Under the pieces are notes generated by a model. That model was not told the origin of the DNA and ran no database searches. It worked only from the letters and a program-made list of their open reading frames with translations. Shown in pieces: positions 1 to 7,439 of a stretch of 45,221 nt of DNA. Position 1 is the first letter of the stretch. Every line of letters starts with the position of its first letter. This DNA comes from an uncultured Bacteroidales bacterium (GTDB taxonomy: Bacteria; Bacteroidota; Bacteroidia; Bacteroidales; FEN-979): NCBI GenBank assembly GCA_903885595.1, contig CAISJJ010000179.1, positions 1 through 45,221 of the forward strand, given 5' to 3'. Made by a program: the position numbers and the translations under genes.

Positions 1-357
1 AATCAATCCATCAATCAATCCATCAATCAATCAATCCGTCAATCAATCAATCCGTCAATCAATCAATCCATCAATCAATCAATCCATCAATCAATCCATC
101 AATCAATCCATCAATCAATCCATCAATCAATCCATCAATCAATCCATCATTCAATCAATCCGTCAATCAATCATTCAATCAATCCGTCAATCAATCATTC
201 AATCAATCCGTCAATCAATCATTCAATCAATCCGTCAATCAATCAATACACCAATGCATCCATCCGTCAATCCGTCAAACCATCAGTCAATCAGTCAATC
301 AGTCAATCCGTCAATCCGTCAATCCGTCAATCAGTCAATCAGTCAATCAGTCAATCA
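1..357. repeat. Degenerate tetramer-based tandem repeat array
   Basis: The first 357 bases are built almost entirely from four-base units, mainly AATC mixed with CATC, CGTC, CATT and AGTC. They combine into 12- and 16-base blocks such as AATCAATCCATC and AATCAATCAATCCGTC. The array begins at or before the window edge and stops about 45 bases from the stop codon of the minus-strand decarboxylase gene, so it lies at that gene's 3' side. The same motif family recurs inside murD2 (14276-14313) and before tsaE (38431-38490). I see no gene or terminator in 1-401. Confidence 0.95.
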
Positions 358-401
358 TTTATTCCACATTCATAATTTGTTGATCGATATTCGATATTCT
401 T

Positions 402-3071
402 TCAAACCTCTTCATATTCAGTCCTGGCAATAACTTCATCCTGGATCTGTTTGCCAAGTTCAACCCAGTATTGGGTAAAACCAGCCACACGGACCAGCAA
501 ACTCCTGAATTTATCGGGCTCTGCCTGGGCCTGTTTGAGCATGCGGGAGTCGACGATGTTGAATTGTACGTGGAAACCTCCTTTTCTCAAGTATGCACGA
601 ATCAATTCCAGGAATTTCCGCGATCCTTCACGGCCTTTCACTACCGAAGGATGTATTTTCATATTGAGCTGAGAATTCTGCGATTGAGCATGGTTCCAGC
701 AGGTTGCCGAGTTAAACAGGGCGTAGGGCCCGTTTTTATCAGTACCAGGATAAGCTGATACCGAACCATCGGAAAAGGTAGTACCGCTTAACCTTCCATC
801 GGGACTGGCAAGTGTTACGGCGCCCATGGGTCCATGAGTGGATACGGAGATCTGGCAGGCATACATAGGCTGGTCGTAAAGTGAACGGTAGTCATGTGCC
901 ATGTCGCAAAACCAGTCTTCCCATTCTTTCAGGATATCATCAACAAAGGGGTTATCATTCCCGAATTTGGGTGCATCAAGGCTCAGGCGGTGGATCTTTT
1001 TCCAGTTAGGATAATCTTCCGTAGGAACCTGGTCGATCAGGGAATAGGAGCCGGTTTCCTGGGCAGTCTTGTATCCGAAATTCGCCAGGATGGCTTTCCG
1101 GTATTCGTCAAGGGTGTAATTCTTTTCCGTAAAGACATTCTTTTTGAGCGATCCAAGTGAATTCACCAGGTTTGTGGTACCGCAACTTTCAATATTGAAT
1201 GTTGTGTTATAACGGCAGCCCATTTGCCCTATGTCCTTTCCTTTTGCCAGGCAATCGGGTTTCAGCATAGAGTTGACCAGCGAAGGAGAAATCTTGCGCC
1301 AGGCGTCATGCTGGATATTATTGGTGAGTGTCAATACATGACATGCCCGGCTGAAATAATCTTTAAAAGCCTGCCAGATTTCATCATAAGTTTCCAATGG
1401 ATATCCATGGGATGGAAAGATTCGTTGTCCGGTTCGCATGTCCATCCCATCGAAAAGGGCAACCTCAAGCAATTTCGGCAGGTTCAGAAAGTGGACGCCA
1501 ACACTGGTTGCAGGAGCAGAACCACCTGGTATCCAGTGAATTTCATTGTCAAGTTCCAGGGGCATCCAGCTTCCGGGCGATGTTTCAAGGCATCCGCCGA
1601 TAGCCCAGGCACGGGCTTCTTCCAGATTCATCCCCTCGTGGGCATAATTTCCAAGCAGAAATTCCATGGCGACCTGATTGTTTACCCAGGCGGGATATCC
1701 GGTCCCGATCTTGGTGCATTCAATGCCTTTGAGCAGGAATTCCTCAGGAAGTTTTTCATCATATAGCAGAGAGAGTGTAGGTTGTGGTGTGTCGCATGTA
1801 ATCCCAGCTTCGAGAATCAGTATTTCAAGTTCATTGGCAGCCGGGGTTCCATCTTTCAACAAGCCGCCGAGGCAGAGGTTATTAAAGGTATTGCCCGACA
1901 ACACCCCGCCAACCACTCCCATAGATGCAAAGCAATCAATCTCTGTAAATTTTATTCGCATGCATTCGAGCAGTTCAAGGCTCTTTTCGCGGTCGATTGC
2001 ACCGCTCTTCATATCGCGCTGCCAAAATGGAAATAAAACCTGGCCAACCCGTCCGGGTGATAATCCCGAAATGGCATCTTCGTTCAGCACGGCCGCATGG
2101 AAGATCCAAAGCATCTGCAGGGCATCATGAAAAGAACGGGGCGGTTTGGCCGAGATCCATTCGAGTCGTTCGGCCATCTCAAGGTATTCGGTTTTCTGTT
2201 TTTCTTCCGTTTCAATTGAAGCAAGGAATTCAGCCTCCTCTGCATAATTCCTGATCCACGATTTAAGTCCTTCCAGCATCACAATAACGGCCTGGTAAAA
2301 GTAAAGGCGGTCCATATCGGGATAGCCAGCCACATCGGCTATTCCATCCTGGCAATTCTGAATAATACCGTCGATCCCAAACTGCAGCGGGTAATAGTAA
2401 TTCATCACTTCACGCCCCTGCGGAAGGGTATAACCGGAGTCGAACATGCAGATTACCGAGCGCATCAGGGCCTCTTTTTCCTTGTAACCGGGGACCAATT
2501 GTTCATATTTATGACCAACATCGTCAACAGATTTGTCTTTCCATTTTTTTGCAACTTCAAGCATGATGGGCATCTCTTCGACACGCAGCCCGAATTTTCC
2601 GGCGATGGAGATAATTTTTCCAACACTTTTTGTAACGTTCCCACCGCCTTTTCCCATGGTTGTGAAGGTATCGGCTGTCAGTTTCCCTGATTCCTGCGCC
2701 TCTTTGTAGAGCTTATCTTCGGCAGCCATGAAAAAGGCTTCAGAGAGCCAGGGCATTGGATAGGAGCCACGGAGGTAAGAGGCTTTACCCATGACGAGTA
2801 GTTCGCCGGGATAAATTACCGGTGTGAGATGTGCAAAACCCGATTTCAGCGCTTCGGCACGGCGGATGATGGGAATTTCACCTTCGAGTTCTTCCCACCT
2901 GCGGGTATACCAATAGGGGAATTCCATTGAAACCGATGATTTGGCTTCAAAATAAAGCTCTCTTGCTGCGTTTGCGCGTGGAGATGGTTGCCGCTTGACC
3001 TCACGCGAAGTAACCTCCGCTCCCGGTTCAGTGCCATAATAGTTTATGTGGGATTGGGTTTTAGTTTCCAT
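402..3071 (-). CDS. hpdB: Glycyl radical enzyme, 4-hydroxyphenylacetate decarboxylase large-subunit type
   Basis: An 889-residue pyruvate formate-lyase-family glycyl radical enzyme, close in length to HpdB/CsdB (about 897), which decarboxylates 4-hydroxyphenylacetate to p-cresol. The active-site loop GGCLET carries Cys494 and Glu496. Near the C-terminus RVAGFTQYW carries the radical Gly864. The other substrate-site residues described for Clostridium scatologenes HPAD (Ser344, Cys503, Glu505, His536, Glu637, Gly873) match Ser335, Cys494, Glu496, His527, Glu628 and Gly864, all at the same offset of nine. This favours HPAD over indoleacetate or phenylacetate decarboxylases, although the family comparison is from memory. 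The small Fe-S subunit (HpdC) and activating enzyme (HpdA), usually adjacent in clostridia, are not seen; downstream of the stop there are only repeats to the window edge. The start is the ATG at 3071, behind a good -7 box. Confidence 0.82.
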   Translation of the reverse strand: METKTQSHINYYGTEPGAEVTSREVKRQPSPRANAARELYFEAKSSVSMEFPYWYTRRWEELEGEIPIIRRAEALKSGFAHLTPVIYPGELLVMGKASYLRGSYPMPWLSEAFFMAAEDKLYKEAQESGKLTADTFTTMGKGGGNVTKSVGKIISIAGKFGLRVEEMPIMLEVAKKWKDKSVDDVGHKYEQLVPGYKEKEALMRSVICMFDSGYTLPQGREVMNYYYPLQFGIDGIIQNCQDGIADVAGYPDMDRLYFYQAVIVMLEGLKSWIRNYAEEAEFLASIETEEKQKTEYLEMAERLEWISAKPPRSFHDALQMLWIFHAAVLNEDAISGLSPGRVGQVLFPFWQRDMKSGAIDREKSLELLECMRIKFTEIDCFASMGVVGGVLSGNTFNNLCLGGLLKDGTPAANELEILILEAGITCDTPQPTLSLLYDEKLPEEFLLKGIECTKIGTGYPAWVNNQVAMEFLLGNYAHEGMNLEEARAWAIGGCLETSPGSWMPLELDNEIHWIPGGSAPATSVGVHFLNLPKLLEVALFDGMDMRTGQRIFPSHGYPLETYDEIWQAFKDYFSRACHVLTLTNNIQHDAWRKISPSLVNSMLKPDCLAKGKDIGQMGCRYNTTFNIESCGTTNLVNSLGSLKKNVFTEKNYTLDEYRKAILANFGYKTAQETGSYSLIDQVPTEDYPNWKKIHRLSLDAPKFGNDNPFVDDILKEWEDWFCDMAHDYRSLYDQPMYACQISVSTHGPMGAVTLASPDGRLSGTTFSDGSVSAYPGTDKNGPYALFNSATCWNHAQSQNSQLNMKIHPSVVKGREGSRKFLELIRAYLRKGGFHVQFNIVDSRMLKQAQAEPDKFRSLLVRVAGFTQYWVELGKQIQDEVIARTEYEEV

Positions 3072-3102
3072 GGTTTTATCATTTTTTCGGACAACGCTGT
3101 TA

Positions 3103-3110
3103 CAAAGTTA
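3103..3110 (-). promoter_or_regulatory. Bacteroidetes -7 box for the glycyl radical enzyme gene
   Basis: On the minus strand TAACTTTG matches the Bacteroidetes -7 consensus TAnnTTTG, 31 bases before the ATG of the decarboxylase gene. I do not see a clear TTTG -33 element at the usual spacing, so this is a half-supported promoter. Confidence 0.55.
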
Positions 3111-3199
3111 ACTATTCGTTGAATACTTTGCATTAACTTGTCGTAAATCGATGAAAAAAATCGATTACAGTTACACTTACAGCAGGAAGAACATTGATT

Positions 3200-3913
3200 T
3201 CAGAGCCGTTTCATCTGCATCATGCTTGCCAGTGAAAGGAGCACGCCAAGTATCACGCCATACGCTGCAGCCACCAGGATGCGATATCCCTCAGGGAGCA
3301 TAAAATTGAGGGTTTGCGCGGGAATCCAGAAAAGGGGGATGGTTTTTTTAACAACGAAATTCCAAAAGGTAAGCCAGTCGCCATCCTGGATGTACCGGCC
3401 CACCGGAATTGGCGTGAAAAAGCCTTTCAGGGTTCCGCCGGTTTTCATGATGTGCATGTCGGTAATCTTATGAAATGCCATGAAGACCGGGGCAAAAAGT
3501 AGGTTTAGTGATGTTCCGACAGTAAAGGCAGCCATCAGTTTCAACGCCGAAAATCCGGATTGTTTTAATACATCAGCGGGATTGGACATGGGAAAATGGA
3601 CCCCGAAGGTTTTGAGCATGACCGGAGCACCCTCGCCAAAGATGACAAAGGCGATTTTTATGATAATTCCGAGGAATCCCCATACCAGGGCCCGCGGAAG
3701 GAGTCCAAATCCTTTTTTATTGTAAACTCCTGTCCGTAACCTCAAACCAAGGCTCTCGCCAAATGTGGCTAGGATGGCGAACTTTATAAAGCTCAGGATG
3801 TATGCATGGGCTGCATTCAGATCTTCATAAGCATTAAGAACGGATGGAAAAATAAAAAAGGGGAGTAAAATCAGGATGATCACTCCCAGAACTATGATGT
3901 CAGATCTTTTCAT
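3200..3913 (-). CDS. Mpv17/PMP22-like integral membrane protein
   Basis: A 237-residue hydrophobic protein with about five or six membrane segments (roughly 5-27, 37-56, 72-94, 123-146, 183-205 and 212-232). The C-terminal stretch FWIPAQTLNFMLPEGYR followed by LSLASMMQMKRL resembles the hallmark of the eukaryotic Mpv17/PMP22 family (WP-x2-Q-x2-NF-x3-P-x2-YR, then LS near the end). The position of this motif near the C-terminus and the overall length (Mpv17 is about 176 residues) also fit. The function of bacterial members is unknown; the eukaryotic proteins are membrane channels of mitochondria and peroxisomes. It lies 128 bases downstream of the decarboxylase start, on the same strand, and its own promoter is not obvious. 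The homology is my inference from motif resemblance. Confidence 0.55.
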   Translation of the reverse strand: MKRSDIIVLGVIILILLPFFIFPSVLNAYEDLNAAHAYILSFIKFAILATFGESLGLRLRTGVYNKKGFGLLPRALVWGFLGIIIKIAFVIFGEGAPVMLKTFGVHFPMSNPADVLKQSGFSALKLMAAFTVGTSLNLLFAPVFMAFHKITDMHIMKTGGTLKGFFTPIPVGRYIQDGDWLTFWNFVVKKTIPLFWIPAQTLNFMLPEGYRILVAAAYGVILGVLLSLASMMQMKRL

Positions 3914-4020
3914 ATAGATTCATTATCTTGGCGCTCATTTCTCAGGCGTGACACGTAACGATAAAAGTCTGACTGTCGAAGAAGATTCAGGTAATTCAGC
4001 GTGGTGGACAAATCTGGTGT

Positions 4021-4188
4021 TCATAAAGCAATTTCATCCTGCTTATGCCACTTCGATTTTGGGTGAAGTGATTTCTGTTTATCCAAGTACTCTTTTAACT
4101 GTTCGTAAGACATATCCTGTATTTCCAAACTTAATTTATCACGAATGTCACGCAGTTGCTGCAAGACAGATTTTTCTATTGCTTTCAT
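4021..4188 (-). CDS. Small 55-residue protein translationally coupled to the PIN-domain gene (candidate antitoxin)
   Basis: A 55-residue frame starts with the ATG at 4186-4188, which overlaps the TGA of the PIN gene as ATGA, and ends at 4021. The protein is charged and helical: it begins MKAIEKSVLQQLRDIRDKLS and continues LEIQDMSYEQLKEYLDKQKS, a pattern (RDIRDKLSxEIxxMSxEQLxxYL) I recall from small proteins that accompany PIN genes in Bacteroidetes. Known order in VapBC is antitoxin first, so the reversed order is notable. Role as an antitoxin is inferred from the overlap and size only. The remaining bases to 3914 show nothing I recognise. Confidence 0.6.
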   Translation of the reverse strand: MKAIEKSVLQQLRDIRDKLSLEIQDMSYEQLKEYLDKQKSLHPKSKWHKQDEIAL

Positions 4189-4637
4189 AATTCTAAAATT
4201 TCCCTGGGTGTACGTATTTCTAACATTTTGTGTCCGTGACGGTAATTCACTGAGTTGTACCCTCTGATGCGATTTACATTTACTATGTGTTTAAAATTCC
4301 AGCTCACTAAAATGTCTGCGTTGTTAATTGTCGCAATTGCAATGTGTAAACAGTCGGCACGGCATGTTTCGCCAACAACGTTTTCCTTGATATAAGTGTC
4401 TGCAAGTTCAGTTGCTTCATTGGTCGTTTCTAAAAATTCAATTTGTTTGTCAGGAATTGAAATGGCCAGGTCTTTAACATATTGCGGTGCATTGGTCAAC
4501 TCAATGTCAATTACCTTTGAAAGCAGCAACTTGTATTGTCCTTTAATAATTTTATCAAAGAGGGCTTTTGACCACAATTCAAATTCGGGTTCAAAGAAAC
4601 CGCCAAACACTGATGTATCCACATAAATCCTTTCCAT
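4185..4637 (-). CDS. PIN-domain protein (VapC-like ribonuclease)
   Basis: About 150 residues beginning MERIYVDTSVFGG, which holds the first acidic residue of the PIN active site (Asp7). Further acidic positions follow in the middle (ELTNAP) and in ETCRADCLHIAIA plus ADILVSWNF, the usual late PIN motifs. PIN proteins of this type are Mg2+-dependent RNases and are often the toxin of a toxin-antitoxin pair. An upstream in-frame ATG at 4715 exists, but the domain begins at the ATG at 4637, and a -7 box lies immediately before it, so I chose 4637. It overlaps the 55-residue downstream gene by four bases, which implies coupled translation. It could alternatively be an orphan PIN protein. Confidence 0.82.
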   Translation of the reverse strand: MERIYVDTSVFGGFFEPEFELWSKALFDKIIKGQYKLLLSKVIDIELTNAPQYVKDLAISIPDKQIEFLETTNEATELADTYIKENVVGETCRADCLHIAIATINNADILVSWNFKHIVNVNRIRGYNSVNYRHGHKMLEIRTPREILEL

Positions 4638-4641
4638 GATG

Positions 4642-4649
4642 CAAAGATA
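4642..4649 (-). promoter_or_regulatory. -7 box almost abutting the PIN start codon
   Basis: Minus-strand TATCTTTG fits TAnnTTTG. Only four bases separate its last G from the ATG at 4637, so a transcript made from it would be leaderless or nearly so. The upstream frame to 4715 would then be untranscribed from this promoter. Confidence 0.5.
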
Positions 4650-4776
4650 ATACAATGCGAAGATAATTCGATTGTCCCAGGTTTTTATGAGAAGGTGAAA
4701 TCCCTTTGCCTTCAACCTCTGGTTTGAAAAATGTGTAAATGTTAATGATTAGCTCTATTGATTCGTGCGGGCGCAA

Positions 4777-5337
4777 TTAATTAAACGTCGGATCGGCCGG
4801 GAAATTGGCCCAGATTGCATAATCCTGTCCCATGCTTTTGAGGTAGTTGCTCCAGAGGGTTTCGGGGTGGTCGTTGATCACTTCGCCGACCGTAGTTTGC
4901 GAGAGTACCCATGATTTTTCGCGCAGTTCGCGATCGAGCTGATTGGGAGACCAGCCTGCATAACCAAGAAAAAACCTGATTTCATTGGGGAGCATGATTT
5001 TGGTTTTCAACATGGCTTTTATGACGTCAAGGTCGCCGCCCCAATAAAGGCCTTCCATGATGGGAATGCTCATGCTTATTTCACTGTGTGTATGTATGAA
5101 AAAAAGGCTGTCGGTCTTAACCGGACCTCCCAGGTAGACCGGCAGGTTATATCCTGAAAATCCCTTGATGATGTCCCTGAGCCGGGCTTCGATCGGTTTG
5201 TTGATGATAACTCCGAAGGTGCCTTCCTCATTGTGTTCGGCAAGCAATACGACCGACTGCCGGAAATAGAAATCGCGCAGCGACGGCTCAGAGATGAGGA
5301 TGCTTCCCTGTTTTGGTTTTATGCGTGGTTTTTCCAT
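4777..5337 (-). CDS. YqgE/AlgH family protein (DUF179)
   Basis: A 186-residue protein of the UPF0301/YqgE family. It begins with KQGSILISEPSLRDFYFRQS and contains the conserved VVLLAEHNEEGTFGVIINKP, GGPV and LGYAGWSPNQLDRELREKSW blocks in the usual order and spacing. It is a soluble cytoplasmic protein of unclear biochemical role; the name AlgH comes from alginate regulation in Pseudomonas. The start is the ATG at 5337. It is transcribed divergently from murL, and the two promoters share a hairpin (5358-5389). Confidence 0.9.
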   Translation of the reverse strand: MEKPRIKPKQGSILISEPSLRDFYFRQSVVLLAEHNEEGTFGVIINKPIEARLRDIIKGFSGYNLPVYLGGPVKTDSLFFIHTHSEISMSIPIMEGLYWGGDLDVIKAMLKTKIMLPNEIRFFLGYAGWSPNQLDRELREKSWVLSQTTVGEVINDHPETLWSNYLKSMGQDYAIWANFPADPTFN

Positions 5338-5357
5338 GGTGTTTGTGCAAATCTTAG

Positions 5358-5389
5358 TATTTTTGTGTCGGGCGCACCCGACAAATATA
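5358..5389. promoter_or_regulatory. Face-to-face promoters sharing a 7-bp hairpin, between yqgE and murL
   Basis: Plus-strand TATTTTTG (5358-5365) and minus-strand TATATTTG (5382-5389) both fit the TAnnTTTG -7 consensus. Between them, and overlapping the second by two bases, is a perfect hairpin TGTCGGG-CGCA-CCCGACA (5366-5383). The predicted start points of both transcripts fall inside the hairpin only a few bases apart. The minus promoter also has CTTG 20 bases upstream, close to the TTTG -33 element; the plus promoter lacks a clear one. The hairpin could be an operator or a 5'-end structure; that role is inference. Confidence 0.5.
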
Positions 5390-5399
5390 ATACCAAAAC

Positions 5400-6851
5400 A
5401 TGGTCAGGTCAAGCAGACAGCAGAGTTTTTTACAATTCCGGGAAAAATTTCCATTTTTTGTCTTCGAAAGACAGGAATATGCGATAACCGCGCGTGGACT
5501 TGATATAAGGTTTACCTTCAACCTGGCTGATCAACACCAGTTTTATCCCACGCTGTTTATCCCCGGGAAATCCTTCTTTCTGCCCGATGCGGACCTGGCG
5601 GGGCGGCTTGACAATATTGTCTTCAACATCGGGATGATTGAGCTGATCAGCTATTGGAAGGCTGCCTGCCCGCCAACGGTAATCATCAAGCCATTTGCTT
5701 TACATCCTGAACAGGTTATATGGTGGAAAAAGCTTTATTTTCATGGTCTTGGTGAATTTTTTTACCTGAATTCCTTAAATGTTACCCTGGATGATTTCAT
5801 GCACCTTGAAAACAGATCAATTGATCACCTGCCAGCCACTGCAATTACCGGCTACGAATTGAGGGGACCTGCCAATGCCAGCCTGGAATTGCCTCTCCGT
5901 GATAAATTCACACCGGATGACTCCATAATCATACCCATAGGCGGCGGAAAAGATTCGGCCGTAACGCTTGAATTGCTCGGAAACAAGTCAGGGAGCTTGC
6001 CGTTAATTATGAATCCTCGCGGAGCCAGTCTCGAAACAATTTTTGCAAAAGGGTTTGCCCGGGATCAATTCATTGACATCCGGCGCACGATCGATCCGGA
6101 GTTGCTGCGATTGAACGACCTTGGTTTTTTAAACGGCCATACCCCGTTTTCTGCCATGCTTGCTTTTGTGACGGTGCTTGCAGCCATTGTGACAGGCCGC
6201 CGGAACATTGCCCTGTCGAATGAATCGAGCGCCAACGAAGCCACCATCGAAGGTACTGATATTAACCACCAATATTCAAAGTCGTACCAATTTGAATCGG
6301 ATTTTCGGGAATATGTGAACCGGTGGATATGTAAGGATGTCAACTATTTCAGTTTTCTGCGACCGCTGAATGAGCTGCAAATTGCCTCCATTTTTGCCAG
6401 GTTTCCGAAGTACCATCCGGTTTTTAAAAGTTGCAACACAGGAAGTAAAACCGATTCATGGTGTGGTCATTGTGCAAAATGTCTGTTTACCTATATCATT
6501 TTATCTCCTTTTTTAGATGAAAGTCAACTGGTGAAGATCTTTGGAAAAAACCTTTTTGAGGATGGATCCCTCAAACCATTCTTCGATCAACTGACCGGTA
6601 TGGCCGATGAAAAGCCTTTCGATTGCGTGGGAACGATCAATGAGGTGAACCTGGCGCTGTGTGAAACCATCAGGCAGCGGAAAAAAATGGAATTGCCCTA
6701 TTTGCTTGATTACTACAAGAAATCAATGACATACACGCGATACGAACAGATTGATTTTACAACCGAACTGGTACATTTATCAGGAGAACATCACCTGTTG
6801 CCGGGGTTTTCGGGAATTTTACGGGACTGGTTTTTAAGGGTGAACGGGTGA
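5400..6851 (+). CDS. murL: UDP-N-acetyl-alpha-D-muramoyl-L-alanyl-L-glutamate epimerase (MurL)
   Basis: A 483-residue protein with the features I associate with MurL. The N-terminal part begins FREKFPFFVFERQEYAI followed by beta-rich sequence. A P-loop-like motif PIGGGKDSAVTLELL lies near residues 178-192, as in ATP-pyrophosphatase enzymes. SNESSANEATIEGTDINHQY and SKSYQFE follow, and CGHCAKC lies near 355-361. MurL was described in Xanthomonas, where MurD2 adds L-Glu to UDP-MurNAc-L-Ala and MurL then epimerises the terminal L-Glu to D-Glu in an ATP-dependent step in the cytoplasm. A MurD2-like ligase lies 7 kb downstream on the same strand, which supports the call. The ATG at 5400 gives the expected N-terminus. 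No frameshift is visible. Confidence 0.87.
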   Translation: MVRSSRQQSFLQFREKFPFFVFERQEYAITARGLDIRFTFNLADQHQFYPTLFIPGKSFFLPDADLAGRLDNIVFNIGMIELISYWKAACPPTVIIKPFALHPEQVIWWKKLYFHGLGEFFYLNSLNVTLDDFMHLENRSIDHLPATAITGYELRGPANASLELPLRDKFTPDDSIIIPIGGGKDSAVTLELLGNKSGSLPLIMNPRGASLETIFAKGFARDQFIDIRRTIDPELLRLNDLGFLNGHTPFSAMLAFVTVLAAIVTGRRNIALSNESSANEATIEGTDINHQYSKSYQFESDFREYVNRWICKDVNYFSFLRPLNELQIASIFARFPKYHPVFKSCNTGSKTDSWCGHCAKCLFTYIILSPFLDESQLVKIFGKNLFEDGSLKPFFDQLTGMADEKPFDCVGTINEVNLALCETIRQRKKMELPYLLDYYKKSMTYTRYEQIDFTTELVHLSGEHHLLPGFSGILRDWFLRVNG

Positions 6852-6988
6852 GCGTGGAAATGTAGTTCTGATTACAGCCTTGTCTATTACTTACATCTAT
6901 ATTTTATCTCCAAGCCTCTCTGTTTCAAGGGAAACCTCATCGTTTTACGTTAACCGACATCTAGATTCATTATATATTGTGAAAATTA

Positions 6989-7020
6989 TTTGACAATTGA
7001 AACATAGATGTGTATATTTG
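6989..7020 (+). promoter_or_regulatory. Consensus Bacteroidetes promoter for the first T9SS cargo gene
   Basis: TTTG (6989-6992), a 20-base spacer, then TATATTTG (7013-7020): both elements and the spacing agree with the Bacteroidetes consensus. The start codon lies at 7161, giving a leader of about 130 bases. This is the best promoter in the window. The rest of the 309-base gap 6852-7160 is AT-rich; I see no gene, repeat or terminator in it. Confidence 0.75.
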
Positions 7021-7160
7021 TTATGTTTTAATCAGCATCGAAGTATACATAACATATATATACTTATTTAAACTCACTTTTAAACAATAGCGATTATGCC
7101 TTTATATATGAGTTTATTATTCGATGAATAAACTTTATTAACCACAAAAATTCTCTTGTC

Positions 7161-7385
7161 ATGAAATTTTACAGCAAAATTGGATGTGTTTTTCCAAAGA
7201 TTCATTGTATTCTGTATTTCACAATCGTAAGTTTGTTTTTGAATTCAGGTAGTTTACTATTGGCACAGAGTGTTCCACCGCAATTTGATTTTTACCAAAT
7301 CAGAGATGCAAAAAAGGCCTACTATGATGCAAATCCTTCACTAAAGAGCACTGCGGGAAGTGGTTACAAAGATTTCCTGCGATAG
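7161..7385 (+). CDS. N-terminal part of the first T9SS cargo protein, ended by an in-frame TAG
   Basis: This frame encodes a signal peptide (hydrophobic stretch to LLLAQS at about residue 36) and a linker ending GYKDFLR before the TAG at 7383-7385. The next codons, in the same reading frame, continue EYFWKTRIGGADSSTKGDMR and run straight into the 1599-residue frame that starts at 7440. T9SS propeller proteins commonly have a segment of the type GxKxFxRWExFxxxR here, so the TAG most likely replaces a Trp TGG codon. The two pieces are therefore one gene, 7161-12239, split by a nonsense codon. Sequencing error, a real inactivating mutation or a phase of decay are the options. Without this part the protein lacks its signal peptide. 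Confidence 0.7.
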   Translation: MKFYSKIGCVFPKIHCILYFTIVSLFLNSGSLLLAQSVPPQFDFYQIRDAKKAYYDANPSLKSTAGSGYKDFLR

Positions 7386-7439
7386 GAATATTTCTGGAAG
7401 ACAAGGATTGGAGGCGCCGACTCCTCAACAAAAGGTGAT

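Noticed and set aside
1-357. Array possibly a CRISPR locus
   Set aside because: The unit is only four bases with single-base variation and has no unique spacers; no cas gene is near. It is a simple tandem repeat.
3948-4190. Plus-strand 80-residue frame
   Set aside because: It is opposite the 55-residue partner gene, which has a coupled start and a plausible family pattern; the plus-strand product shows no domain.
4591-4776. Minus-strand 61-residue frame upstream of the PIN gene as an antitoxin
   Set aside because: It overlaps the PIN start out of frame, looks unlike an antitoxin, and the 55-residue downstream gene fits better.
7383-7385. TAG read as a recoded sense codon
   Set aside because: murD2 and porX end with TAG, so the codon is used as a stop here, and no special recoding structure is seen. 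A mutation or sequence error is simpler.
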